From the NCBI GenBank assembly GCA_050247075.1, contig JBFWUW010000003.1:1-64000 (forward strand): 64,000 nucleotides of DNA, given 5' to 3'. The stretch is from JBFWUW01 sp050247075. GTDB lineage: Bacteria > Planctomycetota > Planctomycetia > Pirellulales > JBFWUW01. The position numbers and the translations under genes were made by a program. Positions 51,488-59,474 of the stretch are shown one piece after another; the first letter of the stretch is position 1; the number at the start of each line of letters is the position of its first letter. Under the pieces are notes generated by a model, which had not been told where the DNA came from, did no database searches, and was given only the letters and a program-made list of their open reading frames with translations.

Positions 51488-53215
51488 TCACTCCACGGGC
51501 TCGCCCCAATCCGCCACGAAGTCGCTGCCGCACGGTTTGCAACGGACGCGGCGGCCGAGGATTTTTTGGCTATTCCGGCTGGCGTGCCCGCAGTCGGGGC
51601 AGGCAATGAGGAACCGTTGGCCTTCTGGCGGTGGGCTGCTGGTGGGCGCGGCCGCGGTGTCGATCGGCAGCAGCAAGTCCTCGGCCTCGATCGTACTGAG
51701 CAATTCCCTGGTGACCGGCACGATAGGGGCGATGCGGTTCGCCAGCCGGCGGATGGCTTGCTCAAAGATATTGCGGGCCGTGCGGGCGTTGCCAAAGTGT
51801 TCGTCCTTGTCGGCCAGCAGCCGCTGAAAACCGATCAGCAATTTGGCCCGGGCGGCGGAGTTCAATTCGTAATGGTTCACCTCGCAGACGCGGGCAAAGA
51901 TACGGCAGAGTTCTAAAATGGAGTAGTCGCCAAAGGTAAACGAACGGCTGAACCGCGACTTCAGGCCGGGATTAGTCTCTAACAGAGCATCGATCGGCTG
52001 CGAGTAGCCGGCCAAAATAACGACCAGCCGCTGGCGGTCGTCTTCCATCCGTTTGAGCAGCGTTTGGACCGCTTCCGCCCCAAAGGGATCGTCCCCCCGG
52101 CGGCTTATCAGGCTGTAGGCTTCGTCAATAAACAGCACGCCATCCAGCGCGGCATCGACCATGCGGTTGGTCTTGGGGCCAGTCTGGCCGGCGTATTCCG
52201 CCACCAGGCCCGACCGGTCGCACTCCACCAGGTGCCCTTTCTGCAAGATTCCCATGCCCCCCAACACCCGGCCCAAAATGCGGGCCACCGTGGTCTTGCC
52301 GGTGCCGGGGTTGCCGCGAAAGACCATGTGCAGGCTGACGGGTGTGGTGGGCATTCCCAGCCGGGTCCGCTCGGTCTGCATTCTGAGAAAGTTGATCAGC
52401 TCGCGAACATCTTGCTTGATGTTGGCAATGCCAATCAACTGGTCGAGTTCCGCCAGGGCTTCCGCCAGTTGCTCCTCTCGAGAGACAACCGGGCCCGCGG
52501 CGCCAGCATGGGTGGCAACTTGCCGCTGCAACGGGGCCGCCTGCCAAATCGTCGGCGGTTTTGACGACGAAGCGGAAGGCAGCGGCTGGCCCGCCAGCGG
52601 CAAGGGGCGAATCTGTTGGGAGGTGGCTTGCGTCGCCTGGACGGCGTGGGCCACGCTTTCGCCCGCCGCCCGTGGGGCGATGCTCCAATCGAGCGAAATG
52701 GGCAACAGCACCCGCTCCAACTCCAGGCGAATGTGGCTGATGAGCTTGATTTCGTCGTCGTTGACCGCGCCGTCAGCCTTGGCCACGATATTCGCCAGCC
52801 GCAGCGCCGCGGCGACCAAATCGCGGCTTCTTTGGGCAAAGGGGGGCAGCGTCTCAAAGGGCCGCAGCAAATTGCCCCACCGCAGCTTGTGGGCCTGCTC
52901 GATGACGTGCATCAGGGCCTCTTTGAGATTGCCGCCGCGGAGCCTTTCGCCCCAGACAAAATCGAACAGCTCTTCGGCCAAGGCCCGCTCGGTGGAGCTC
53001 CAGTGCCAATCCGCCTGGGCCACGGTCACAAAAATCTTCAGGGCCAGCCCGCGGCTAAGTTCGAGCATCGACTCCGTGAAGTCGCCACTGGTGCCGCGGA
53101 CGGCATCGCCGTGGAACCGCTCCGATTCCTGGGCCGCCGTCAGATAAAGCTGCCGGCACGACCACAAGGCAGAGCGGAAAGCCTCCACAACGGAATCGGC
53201 GGGCAAGACAGACAT
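51488..53215 (-). CDS. TerB-like/AAA+ (CbxX/CfqX family) ATPase with C-terminal zinc ribbon
   Basis: This is a 575-residue protein in three parts. An N-terminal helical domain includes ANIVAKADGAVNDDEIKLISHI, the TerB signature (about 140-160). The AAA+ domain (about 245-510) is of the CbxX/CfqX type, with Walker A GNPGTGKTT near 300, Walker B VLFIDEAYSL near 356 and sensor-1-like RLVVILAGYSQP. The C-terminal module, CPDCGHASRNSQKILGRRVRCKPC (about 538-562), is a CxxC...CxxC zinc ribbon. CbxX-type ATPases remodel partner proteins (Rubisco activases, type VII secretion EccA). The target here is unknown. It sits alone next to the DUF1549/DUF1553 gene. Confidence 0.88.
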   Translation of the reverse strand: MSVLPADSVVEAFRSALWSCRQLYLTAAQESERFHGDAVRGTSGDFTESMLELSRGLALKIFVTVAQADWHWSSTERALAEELFDFVWGERLRGGNLKEALMHVIEQAHKLRWGNLLRPFETLPPFAQRSRDLVAAALRLANIVAKADGAVNDDEIKLISHIRLELERVLLPISLDWSIAPRAAGESVAHAVQATQATSQQIRPLPLAGQPLPSASSSKPPTIWQAAPLQRQVATHAGAAGPVVSREEQLAEALAELDQLIGIANIKQDVRELINFLRMQTERTRLGMPTTPVSLHMVFRGNPGTGKTTVARILGRVLGGMGILQKGHLVECDRSGLVAEYAGQTGPKTNRMVDAALDGVLFIDEAYSLISRRGDDPFGAEAVQTLLKRMEDDRQRLVVILAGYSQPIDALLETNPGLKSRFSRSFTFGDYSILELCRIFARVCEVNHYELNSAARAKLLIGFQRLLADKDEHFGNARTARNIFEQAIRRLANRIAPIVPVTRELLSTIEAEDLLLPIDTAAAPTSSPPPEGQRFLIACPDCGHASRNSQKILGRRVRCKPCGSDFVADWGEPVE

Positions 53216-53289
53216 GGACCCAATTTACCGTCCTGGCGGGCTTGGCAGCAACGCAAACGGCCATCCGTCCGCCAGATTATCCGGCGGTT

Positions 53290-53390
53290 AGGAATTGGCC
53301 CGGTATAACTTCGCCAAAACACTCCTCTCCCACTGGGAGAGGGCAGGGTGAGGGGAAACAAAACGCCGAAGTTATTCCGGGCCAATTCCT
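53290..53390. mobile_element. MITE-like inverted-repeat element, copy E3
   Basis: Ends of 24 bp (53290-53313 and 53367-53390, AGGAATTGGCCCGG(T/A)ATAACTTCG) are inverted with one mismatch around a centre containing CCACTGGGAGAGGGCAGGGT. Ends and centre closely match E2. It lies between two same-strand genes. Confidence 0.7.
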
Positions 53391-53422
53391 TAAGCGGCGA
53401 TGGAATCGCCTCCGACAAGCCC

Positions 53423-54547
53423 CTATTTCTTGCCGGCAAACCGCTTCAGGGCGTCGCGGTCGAGCTCGATCCCCAGGCCCGGCCCTTGCGGTATCTCCAG
53501 ATAGCCCTCGCTGTCTATCTTGAAGGGCCGCGTGATGATCTGTTCGATATAGGCGGCCGGCGTGAGGTATTCAATATACCGGGCCACCGGAATCGCCGCC
53601 GCCAGGTGCAGATCGGCCGCCACCCCCACCGCCGTATTCCAGCCGTGGCTGACAAAGCCGATGTTATGGTCGTAGCACATCCAGGCAATGCGACGGGCTT
53701 CGCTCAGGCCGCCGCACTTGGTGGCGTCGGGCTGCAAAATGTCGAGCGCCCCCCGTTCAATCCAAGGGATGAACGACTGCCGGCGAGTGAGCACTTCGCC
53801 ACCCGATATGGGAACCGGGCTTTCCCGCCGCAGCAAAATAAAGCCTTCGATATCGTCCGGCGGCAAGGCTTCCTCAAACCAGCCAATCTGGTAGTTGGCC
53901 AACATGCGGGCCGTGTTGATGGCCCACTTGTAGCCGTGCGGCCAAAACTGCTCGCTCCCACCCGCGTCTACCAACAGATCGACATCCGGCCCGACAGCCT
54001 CGCGGGCCGTCTGGATCAGCAACTCGTCGAAAGCGGCACTGTCCCTCCGGCCAAAGGGCCGCCAACCCATTTTGATGGCCCTAAAGCCGCGGGCCACCGT
54101 GGCTTGCAGCGTGTCGCGCAGTTTGGCCGGTTCGTCGAACAAGATCGACCCGTAGGGCTTGATGCGCGACCGATAGTTTCCCCCCAACAACCGCGAGACG
54201 GGCTGGTTGCAGACCCTGCCGAACATATCCCACAGGGCGATATCGATGCCCGAGATGACATGCTCCAGCGTCCCGCCGCGTCCCTGCCAGAAGGAACTTT
54301 GCCGCAGCTTCTCACTCACCCGCTCTGGCTCCACGCAAGATTCGCCGTTCCACAGGGGTTTGAGAAACTGCACGCCCGCCACGACCAAATCGTGGCCGGT
54401 AAAGACGCTGCCAACGCCGGTCAGCCCTTCGTCGCTGACAACTTCGACCAAGGCGTGCAGGTCGTCCTGCGGTTCGTGGCCCTGCGGCCAGCCGCCATCA
54501 ACCGTTGCGCCAACCAGACGATGTACGAGAATGTCGGTTATTTTCAT
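53423..54547 (-). CDS. Enolase-superfamily enzyme (mandelate racemase/muconate lactonizing type)
   Basis: This 374-residue protein has the bipartite N-terminal capping domain and (beta/alpha)7 barrel of the superfamily. Catalytic and metal positions are visible: GFRAIKMGW (Lys-x-Met in place of the usual KxK, near 157-160), DVDLLVDAGG (metal Asp, near 193), QIGWFEEALPP (metal Glu, near 222), PISGGEVLTRR (metal Glu, near 247) and IGFVSHGWNT (catalytic His, near 298). The His and Lys suggest a mandelate-racemase-type acid sugar dehydratase rather than MLE. Substrate unknown; sugar acid dehydration is the most common role. It precedes the E3 repeat, with no obvious operon partner. Confidence 0.85.
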   Translation of the reverse strand: MKITDILVHRLVGATVDGGWPQGHEPQDDLHALVEVVSDEGLTGVGSVFTGHDLVVAGVQFLKPLWNGESCVEPERVSEKLRQSSFWQGRGGTLEHVISGIDIALWDMFGRVCNQPVSRLLGGNYRSRIKPYGSILFDEPAKLRDTLQATVARGFRAIKMGWRPFGRRDSAAFDELLIQTAREAVGPDVDLLVDAGGSEQFWPHGYKWAINTARMLANYQIGWFEEALPPDDIEGFILLRRESPVPISGGEVLTRRQSFIPWIERGALDILQPDATKCGGLSEARRIAWMCYDHNIGFVSHGWNTAVGVAADLHLAAAIPVARYIEYLTPAAYIEQIITRPFKIDSEGYLEIPQGPGLGIELDRDALKRFAGKK

Positions 54548-55052
54548 GGGGAGTAGCTTAACCAGGAAAAACCCCGGCGCGTAGCCAGCCGGCTGCGTCT
54601 GCTAGCCAGTCCACGGATACTTTTGATTGGCCCAGGCATTCAGGCCTCGAACGTTCGACCCACCCTGCCCGTCGTCGCCCCTTGAGGGGCCATTGCGGGT
54701 TTCCCCTTGGCCGCCCGGATGCCACTTCGGACGCGCGCTCAAAGGCTGGCCACCGATTGCGGAACCACGGATTGCGCGGACTCCACGGATAAAATCAATC
54801 GGATACGCTCACCAGCCAACGGATACTTGGAATTGCCCAGGCATTCATGCCTGGGACGTTCGACCCACCCTGCCCGTCGTCGCCTCTTAATGGGCCATTG
54901 CGGGATACACGTTGGCGGCGCGGATGCGACGGATTGTTGGGTGTCCCCAGGCCGCGTCGGTTTCCCCAGGCCGCGTCCATGCTATGTTTTCGCCCATGTT
55001 CCGCGGGGTCCGTCCCGCGGGTCGATTCTTGCTGACATATGGCCTGTACTGA
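54548..55052. repeat. Gene-free stretch with two ~85-bp direct repeats
   Basis: This 505-nt stretch has no gene. Copy 1 is 54615-54699 and copy 2 is 54821-54904 (GGATACTT... CCCAGGCATTCA... CGTTCGACCCACCCTGCCCG... GGGCCATTGCGGG), about 206 nt apart. Copy 2 contains a 9-bp stem hairpin (CCCAGGCAT/ATGCCTGGG, 54836-54855) that is degraded in copy 1. Between them is a GGAACCACGG-type stretch similar to 34865-34900. Confidence 0.65.
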
Positions 55053-56504
55053 CTATTCAATCGGCAAGGCGGCGGCTTCCGTGAACCGATCGAAGGCTGC
55101 CCGGCCGGTGATGTAGTTGATGGCTTGAACTACATCGCGTGGACCAGCCAGTTCCACGGCCGTGGCGACCTGTTGGTCGGTCAACACCACCGGCGATGCC
55201 GCCAAATTGCGAGCGACGACCAACAAGGCCTGTTCCGTCGGCGGCAACTTGCCGTCGTCCGCGTCGATCGCGAAAATCTGCTCTTCGGTTTGTCCCAAGT
55301 CCAGCAACCGCCGCTTGGCTTCTGCTAGCGCGTACCAAGCGCGGTCTTGACGTGCGATAACCCAGCTCAGCCGAGCTTTCGTGAGGGGACTGAGATCGCC
55401 CTTTTCTTCATTTATGCGGATGGTGTTAATTGTGCGCACGCCAGCCTTGGGAAAATTAGCAAGCAATCGTACCCACTGCGGCAAGGGGCCAGTCGGTGCG
55501 GCTTCGCCCAGCGCCTGTCGCGCGGCATCCTCTTCAAGCACGGGCAAGCGAGCGGAGCGGGTGGCGGCAGCGGCCAGCTTTTCTTGTACTTCCGCCGGCG
55601 ATTCAAGCTTGGGACGGACTGATTCGGTGCGAGTGGTGGCTTGCCCCGACTGATCGCGGATTAGCGGAGCAACGGAGCTAATCGCGGTCTGAAATCTTTT
55701 GGAGGTCGCTGTCAGATAAGAGTGTCTCTCGCTTTCCGCGGCATCGCGCGCAGGCGACGCTCCCACGGTGCGACGGCCAAAATTGCCGCCTCCAGACGAT
55801 TGCGGCACGCCGACGCCTTCCTTCCAACGATTGATCGAGTTGTTGCCGGCGACCGACAGCACCATTTCCAGAATCTGCACATCAGTGAAGAAATCGCGAC
55901 AGCGATCTATATCGGCATCGGTCAGATTATTGGGCTCCAGCGTCAGGCGGCGGGCCAGGGCAAAGGCTGCCCGATCGGCGGCGGGAAACGCCTCCCACTC
56001 GCTATCGAGCGCCGCGATTTCATCCTCGGCCATGCCGGCCGACAATAACTTGGATTCTTGATGTCCCAAGCAATACTGGCAGTTGTTGGTCCGCGAGGCA
56101 ATCCAGAACAACATGGTCTTAAATCGATAATCTAGCGTCAGTGCGGGATCGGTCTCTTGCGGAGGCCGATTACCGCCCGTCCCAGCGCCAGACCCGCCTC
56201 TCGGCGCGCCGCCGAAGGACAAAGATCCGCGCATCTCGCTGTCGGGCAGATAGAGCGAACGCAAACGACCTTCGTAACCAATAGACCGCGAGTCGGCAGC
56301 CTCTTTGGCGCGCTCCTCGGCCGTCAGCTCGGGCAGTGGAATCCGCGGCGTGCGGCCCTTCATGTCCTCGATCAACTCCTTCATTTCAGGACGCGTGACC
56401 GGCAGCGGACGCGGCGCAGAAACCGAATCGGCGGCATGTGCATGAAGGACCACCAGCGCACAATTCAAGGCTACAACAGGCAGCCACAACATTTGCCGAC
56501 ACAT
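55053..56504 (-). CDS. Secreted double AhpD-like (carboxymuconolactone decarboxylase superfamily) protein
   Basis: This is a 483-residue protein with a signal peptide (...CALVVLHAHAA). The first AhpD-like helical domain (about 130-245) retains the active motif SRTNNCQYCLGHQ (CxxC with distal His, near 141-148) plus NSINRW. A linker with Ser/Gln-rich stretches follows (about 250-340). The second AhpD-like domain (about 350-483) has ARLSWVIARQDRAWYALAEAKRRLL, the same helix arrangement but no cysteines. The first domain could be a periplasmic thiol peroxidase-like or hydroperoxide-handling unit. A GAGG ribosome site lies 6 nt before the start. Upstream it shares a conserved element with the DUF1549/DUF1553 gene. 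Confidence 0.8.
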   Translation of the reverse strand: MCRQMLWLPVVALNCALVVLHAHAADSVSAPRPLPVTRPEMKELIEDMKGRTPRIPLPELTAEERAKEAADSRSIGYEGRLRSLYLPDSEMRGSLSFGGAPRGGSGAGTGGNRPPQETDPALTLDYRFKTMLFWIASRTNNCQYCLGHQESKLLSAGMAEDEIAALDSEWEAFPAADRAAFALARRLTLEPNNLTDADIDRCRDFFTDVQILEMVLSVAGNNSINRWKEGVGVPQSSGGGNFGRRTVGASPARDAAESERHSYLTATSKRFQTAISSVAPLIRDQSGQATTRTESVRPKLESPAEVQEKLAAAATRSARLPVLEEDAARQALGEAAPTGPLPQWVRLLANFPKAGVRTINTIRINEEKGDLSPLTKARLSWVIARQDRAWYALAEAKRRLLDLGQTEEQIFAIDADDGKLPPTEQALLVVARNLAASPVVLTDQQVATAVELAGPRDVVQAINYITGRAAFDRFTEAAALPIE

Positions 56505-56665
56505 GGAATACCTCGGGGTCTAAAGGAAGTGAGAGCATGTGCCCGAATGGGCCAAAAAAAATGCGTTCTTGCCCGCCAAACAGGGCAAGACCTACAAGCG
56601 ACAGTATATCGGTCAAACTAGCCAGAGAACATTTTTTTTTCCATCGAGATGACGACGAGCCGCGT

Positions 56666-56743
56666 GCCAGCCAGGGGATGCCCATAATTTGAGCGTGGAG
56701 CCATTGCCGTTGGGTTGAGGATATTGCTGAAATGCATGTTACG
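56666..56743 (-). promoter_or_regulatory. Conserved non-coding element, copy 2
   Basis: On the minus strand this reads CGTAACATGCATTTCAGCAA ... GCTCAAATTATGGGCATCCC ... TGGCTGGC. It matches copy 1 at 51295-51379 in order and orientation. It lies about 160-240 nt upstream of the double AhpD-like gene. Confidence 0.5.
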
Positions 56744-56950
56744 AAATCGGCCGCATGACCTACACCACAGCAGAGCCCCAGGCCGCCGTGAGGCCGAGGC
56801 TATTCGCTCGGCCGGGGCCCATAAGCGGTCCTTGATGGATGCGCCGAGGGCTCTCCAGGGGACGTGAACGATCGACAAGCCCACCATCGCCGACCACCCG
56901 GCCCCTGAGCGGGCGTGTTAACTATGTACATAATTATGTAGTTTTTATAG

Positions 56951-56979
56951 TTTACAAACAACCTCATATCTTGTACAAT
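56951..56979 (+). promoter_or_regulatory. Sigma70-like promoter, no identified gene downstream
   Basis: TTTACA (56951-56956), a 17-nt spacer and TACAAT (56974-56979) give the best -35/-10 pair in the window, in an AT-rich patch (56925-56980). Transcription would start near 56986 and run into the gene-free region with the hairpin and repeats. Confidence 0.55.
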
Positions 56980-57512
56980 CGCCAGCGTCTGGCTTTGCGC
57001 GACGACGTGGCTTTCGCACGTCCAACGGTTGCGAAGCCCCTAAACCGCCCAAGCATCGTCGTCCGCCGCGTGCTCGAACAGCATGGCCGTGGCGGGTGGT
57101 CGATCGGGCGCGTCACTTATTATGGCTACCGTTGCCGGCTGGTTGGCCCAATGGGGCGCGGCGTCTTTCTCGCCGCCCCTCCGCCGACCGGTACGCGTCA
57201 CGGGGCCTGTTCATATTTTTTGAAACGCGGTCGTCACGCGGGGCGCTGACGGTGCGCGCCGCTGTAGTAGCCCGCCTCCGACGGCGATTTGGGGCCATCG
57301 CAACCTGCACCACACCCCCGTTGTTGGAACAGGTAACACGGCCGCGAGGTCCAAAACCCCCGCGATTTCCCTGAGATATCCCGTTTTGCTACCTGCACCA
57401 CTTCGTGAAGTGGTGCGATTACGTAGCCACATGGCTCCCGCCATGTTGGCTTGAGTCTGTTTCGATGGTCCATGCCGGGCAACCGCACTGCAAGTGGCAT
57501 GCAACTCACACA

Positions 57513-57593
57513 TCAAGCCGGCAAGGCAGGCGCTTTGCGGCGACGTTTACCCGCACCACAACCCCCCGAAACACGGCAATTTTGGAACAGGTA
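57513..57593 (+). repeat. 81-bp direct repeat, copy 1
   Basis: Begins TCAAGCCGGCAAGGCAGGCG and ends TTTTGGAACAGGTA. Copy 2 at 57814-57894 differs by one base. A shorter related stretch (CCTGCACCAC...GGAACAGGTA) lies at 57303-57335. Confidence 0.75.
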
Positions 57594-57648
57594 AGGCCGA
57601 TTGGCCGCTGTCAGCGTGTGGATGTTGGCCGGGGAACAAACGGCGGGT

Positions 57649-57780
57649 GCCTGGGTCAGCAGAGCAGCGGATGGCCCAGTGGAGTTGATGGTCGAAACAG
57701 GTTGTTCTGGAGCAGCGCCCATCAGCCACGGCGGTCGGAACGTCAACTCCGCTGGGCCTTCCCGCTGGTCAGACCCAGCC
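57649..57780. repeat. Large imperfect inverted repeat (about 130 nt hairpin)
   Basis: The inner arms 57673-57690 and 57741-57758 (GGCCCAGTGGAGTTGATG and its near-complement) pair with two mismatches. Outer arms around 57650-57670 and 57761-57779 (CTGGGTC...CAGCGG / CCCGCTGG...GACCCAG) extend the stem. It sits exactly between the two 81-bp direct repeats. Confidence 0.55.
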
Positions 57781-57813
57781 ACCCTTCACCCCGGCAAGCT
57801 ACCCGACGCCATT

Positions 57814-57894
57814 TCAAGCCGGCAAGACAGGCGCTTTGCGGCGACGTTTACCCGCACCACAACCCCCCGAAACACGGCAATTTTGGAACAGGTA
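57814..57894 (+). repeat. 81-bp direct repeat, copy 2
   Basis: Matches copy 1 (57513-57593) at 80 of 81 positions; the change is GGC to GAC near the start. Two copies 220 nt apart with different flanks do not make a CRISPR. Confidence 0.75.
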
Positions 57895-57970
57895 GAGCGG
57901 GTCCGGAAGATATCACTTCGGTTGCGACCGATGCCTGATCCTCCAAAGTCGGGCTGGAAAGTGGCAAGTT

Positions 57971-57997
57971 TTGCCGCGGGCCAATCGTCGGTATAAT
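57971..57997 (+). promoter_or_regulatory. Candidate sigma70 promoter of the MFS gene
   Basis: TATAAT (57992-57997) is a perfect -10 box; TTGCCG (57971-57976, 15-nt spacing) or TTTTGC (57969-57974, 17-nt spacing) is a weak -35. The start would be near 58004, leaving a leader of about 140 nt before the MFS ATG. Confidence 0.5.
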
Positions 57998-58145
57998 AGT
58001 CACCCGGAAAAGGCTGAAAGATGGCTTCCGTCCTTGGCTTTGCCGCACAACATTACCATGCCCGCCTAACGGCAGGGGGTAGCGGCAGTTGAAGCTTCTC
58101 GTTCGGCCGTTCCTTTCCCGCCCGATTTTCCCCGCCCGTGACGAA

Positions 58146-59396
58146 ATGCTTCGTCGCTCTACTGCTGAATTGGTTCGCGAGGAAGTGGTTTCTTCCCCGG
58201 CGGCCCCTCCGCGCGACCGCGGTTCTTACGGTTGGTCGTTTTGGCTGACGTTCGCCAACAACGCCTGCCTGATGATCGCGGCCAGCCTGTTCTTTCGTTA
58301 TTCCGATTTCGTGAAGGCGGTGGGCGGGTCGGAGTTGAATCTAAGCTGGATTGTCGGCGTGGGGATGATCGGCAGCATTGTCATGCGGCTGGCCCAAGGA
58401 GTGGGGATCGACCGGTATGGCTCGCGGCGGATTTGGGTCTGGTCCGTGGGCCTGTTTATTGTGAGTTGCCTGGCCCATCTGGCGATTGGACGGGCCGATA
58501 CCATCGCCATCTATGCCGTGCGCATTTTGTACGCCGCCAGCCTGGCGGGGGCGTTTGGAGCCTCGATTACCTTTGTCTCGCGAACCGCTCCGCTGGCCCG
58601 CACGGCGGAATTCGTGGGGACGCTGGGTAGCTCGGGCTTTATTGGCATGGTTGTCGGTTCCAAGTTGGGCGATTTTCTGTGCAGCGGCGCGACGCGGGCC
58701 GAGCTGGACCGCTTGTTTCTCACGGCGGCCGGCTTGGGATTGGCCGCGCTGCTGTTTGCCGCATTGGCCACCCGTTACGAGGTGCGGCCCGCCCGCCGTC
58801 GCCGTCCGCATCTGCTGTATCTGTTGAAACGCTACCACGGCGGCATGGTGATGCTGGTGGCGGTGGCCATGGGTGTGGGAATTGGACTGCCGACGATTTG
58901 GCTGCGTCCGTTTCTGGCAACACTGGGAATCGACACGATCGGCTGGTTCTTTTTGGTGTATGCCGTGACGGCTTTCATCACCCGACTGAGCATTCGCCGC
59001 ATGCCGGAAAAGATCGGCATCCGTCCGATGATCTACATTGGGCTGGCCAGCATGGTCGGCAGCATGTTGGCCTACCTGCCCGTCCGCACCGAGTGGCAGG
59101 CCGCGGTTCCGGCGGTGCTGGGGGGTATTGCCCACGCCATTCTGTTTCCGGCGGTTGTAGCGGGGGGCAGCGCCGTCTTTCCGCCGCGTCACCGGGGCGT
59201 AGGGACCACCTTGACCTTGGGGGCCTTCGACGTGGGGGCCGTGATCGGTCCCCCGGTCGCTGGCGGTTTGCTCTTTCTGGCCAAACGAAGCCACTTGCCG
59301 GCCTATCCCACCATGTTCCTGTGCATGGCGGGAATTCTCACATCCGTCGGAGTGGTCTACGGATTCGCCAGCCGGAGGAAACAACCGCGGGCCTAG
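58146..59396 (+). CDS. MFS transporter
   Basis: ATG at 58146 gives 416 residues; an in-frame TTG at 58089 (after AGGGGG) is an alternative that adds 19. The two-fold six-helix pattern of the major facilitator superfamily is visible. After helix 2 comes the MFS motif-A-like GIDRYGSRRIWVWSVGLF, and SIRRMPEKIGIRPMIYIGLASM is its counterpart in the second half. The C-terminus ends in a basic tail. The substrate is not evident. It stands alone on the plus strand after the long gene-free region, with a candidate promoter upstream. Confidence 0.88.
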   Translation: MLRRSTAELVREEVVSSPAAPPRDRGSYGWSFWLTFANNACLMIAASLFFRYSDFVKAVGGSELNLSWIVGVGMIGSIVMRLAQGVGIDRYGSRRIWVWSVGLFIVSCLAHLAIGRADTIAIYAVRILYAASLAGAFGASITFVSRTAPLARTAEFVGTLGSSGFIGMVVGSKLGDFLCSGATRAELDRLFLTAAGLGLAALLFAALATRYEVRPARRRRPHLLYLLKRYHGGMVMLVAVAMGVGIGLPTIWLRPFLATLGIDTIGWFFLVYAVTAFITRLSIRRMPEKIGIRPMIYIGLASMVGSMLAYLPVRTEWQAAVPAVLGGIAHAILFPAVVAGGSAVFPPRHRGVGTTLTLGAFDVGAVIGPPVAGGLLFLAKRSHLPAYPTMFLCMAGILTSVGVVYGFASRRKQPRA

Positions 59397-59413
59397 CAGG
59401 GAATGGAAAGCGG

Positions 59414-59443
59414 ATTGTCGCCGTCAGGAGACGGCTCCTACAG
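59414..59443 (-). repeat. REP-like palindromic repeat, copy 3
   Basis: ATTGTCGCCGTCAGGAGACG and the bases after it match copies at 23741 and 24182, with the same GCCGTC/GACGGC-type stem. It lies in the 78-nt gap between convergent genes. Confidence 0.7.
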
Positions 59444-59474
59444 CCAGGTTGGATCGCCCGTTGCCCATTCGCCA

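Larger units (their letters stand above)
56505..58145. other. 1.6-kb region without a convincing gene
   Basis: Open frames here (for example 56839-57249) lack ribosome sites and family resemblance. The region holds the CMD-like gene's upstream element (56666-56743), an AT-rich stretch with a good promoter (56951-56979), a 22-nt hairpin (57395-57416, GCACCACTTC/GAAGTGGTGC), an 81-bp direct repeat and a large imperfect hairpin. It may encode structured RNA, or be the remains of a mobile element. Confidence 0.5.

Noticed and set aside
54560..55040. Small open frames between the enolase-type gene and the AhpD-like gene
   Set aside because: They fall across duplicated 85-bp non-coding repeats and have no family or ribosome-site support.
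56839..57249. 136-codon plus-strand open frame in the gene-free tract
   Set aside because: It starts upstream of the promoter at 56951, has no ribosome site and reads like non-coding GC-rich DNA.
57513..57894. Possible CRISPR from direct repeats
   Set aside because: Only two 81-bp copies, 220 nt apart, with a palindrome between them and no cas genes.
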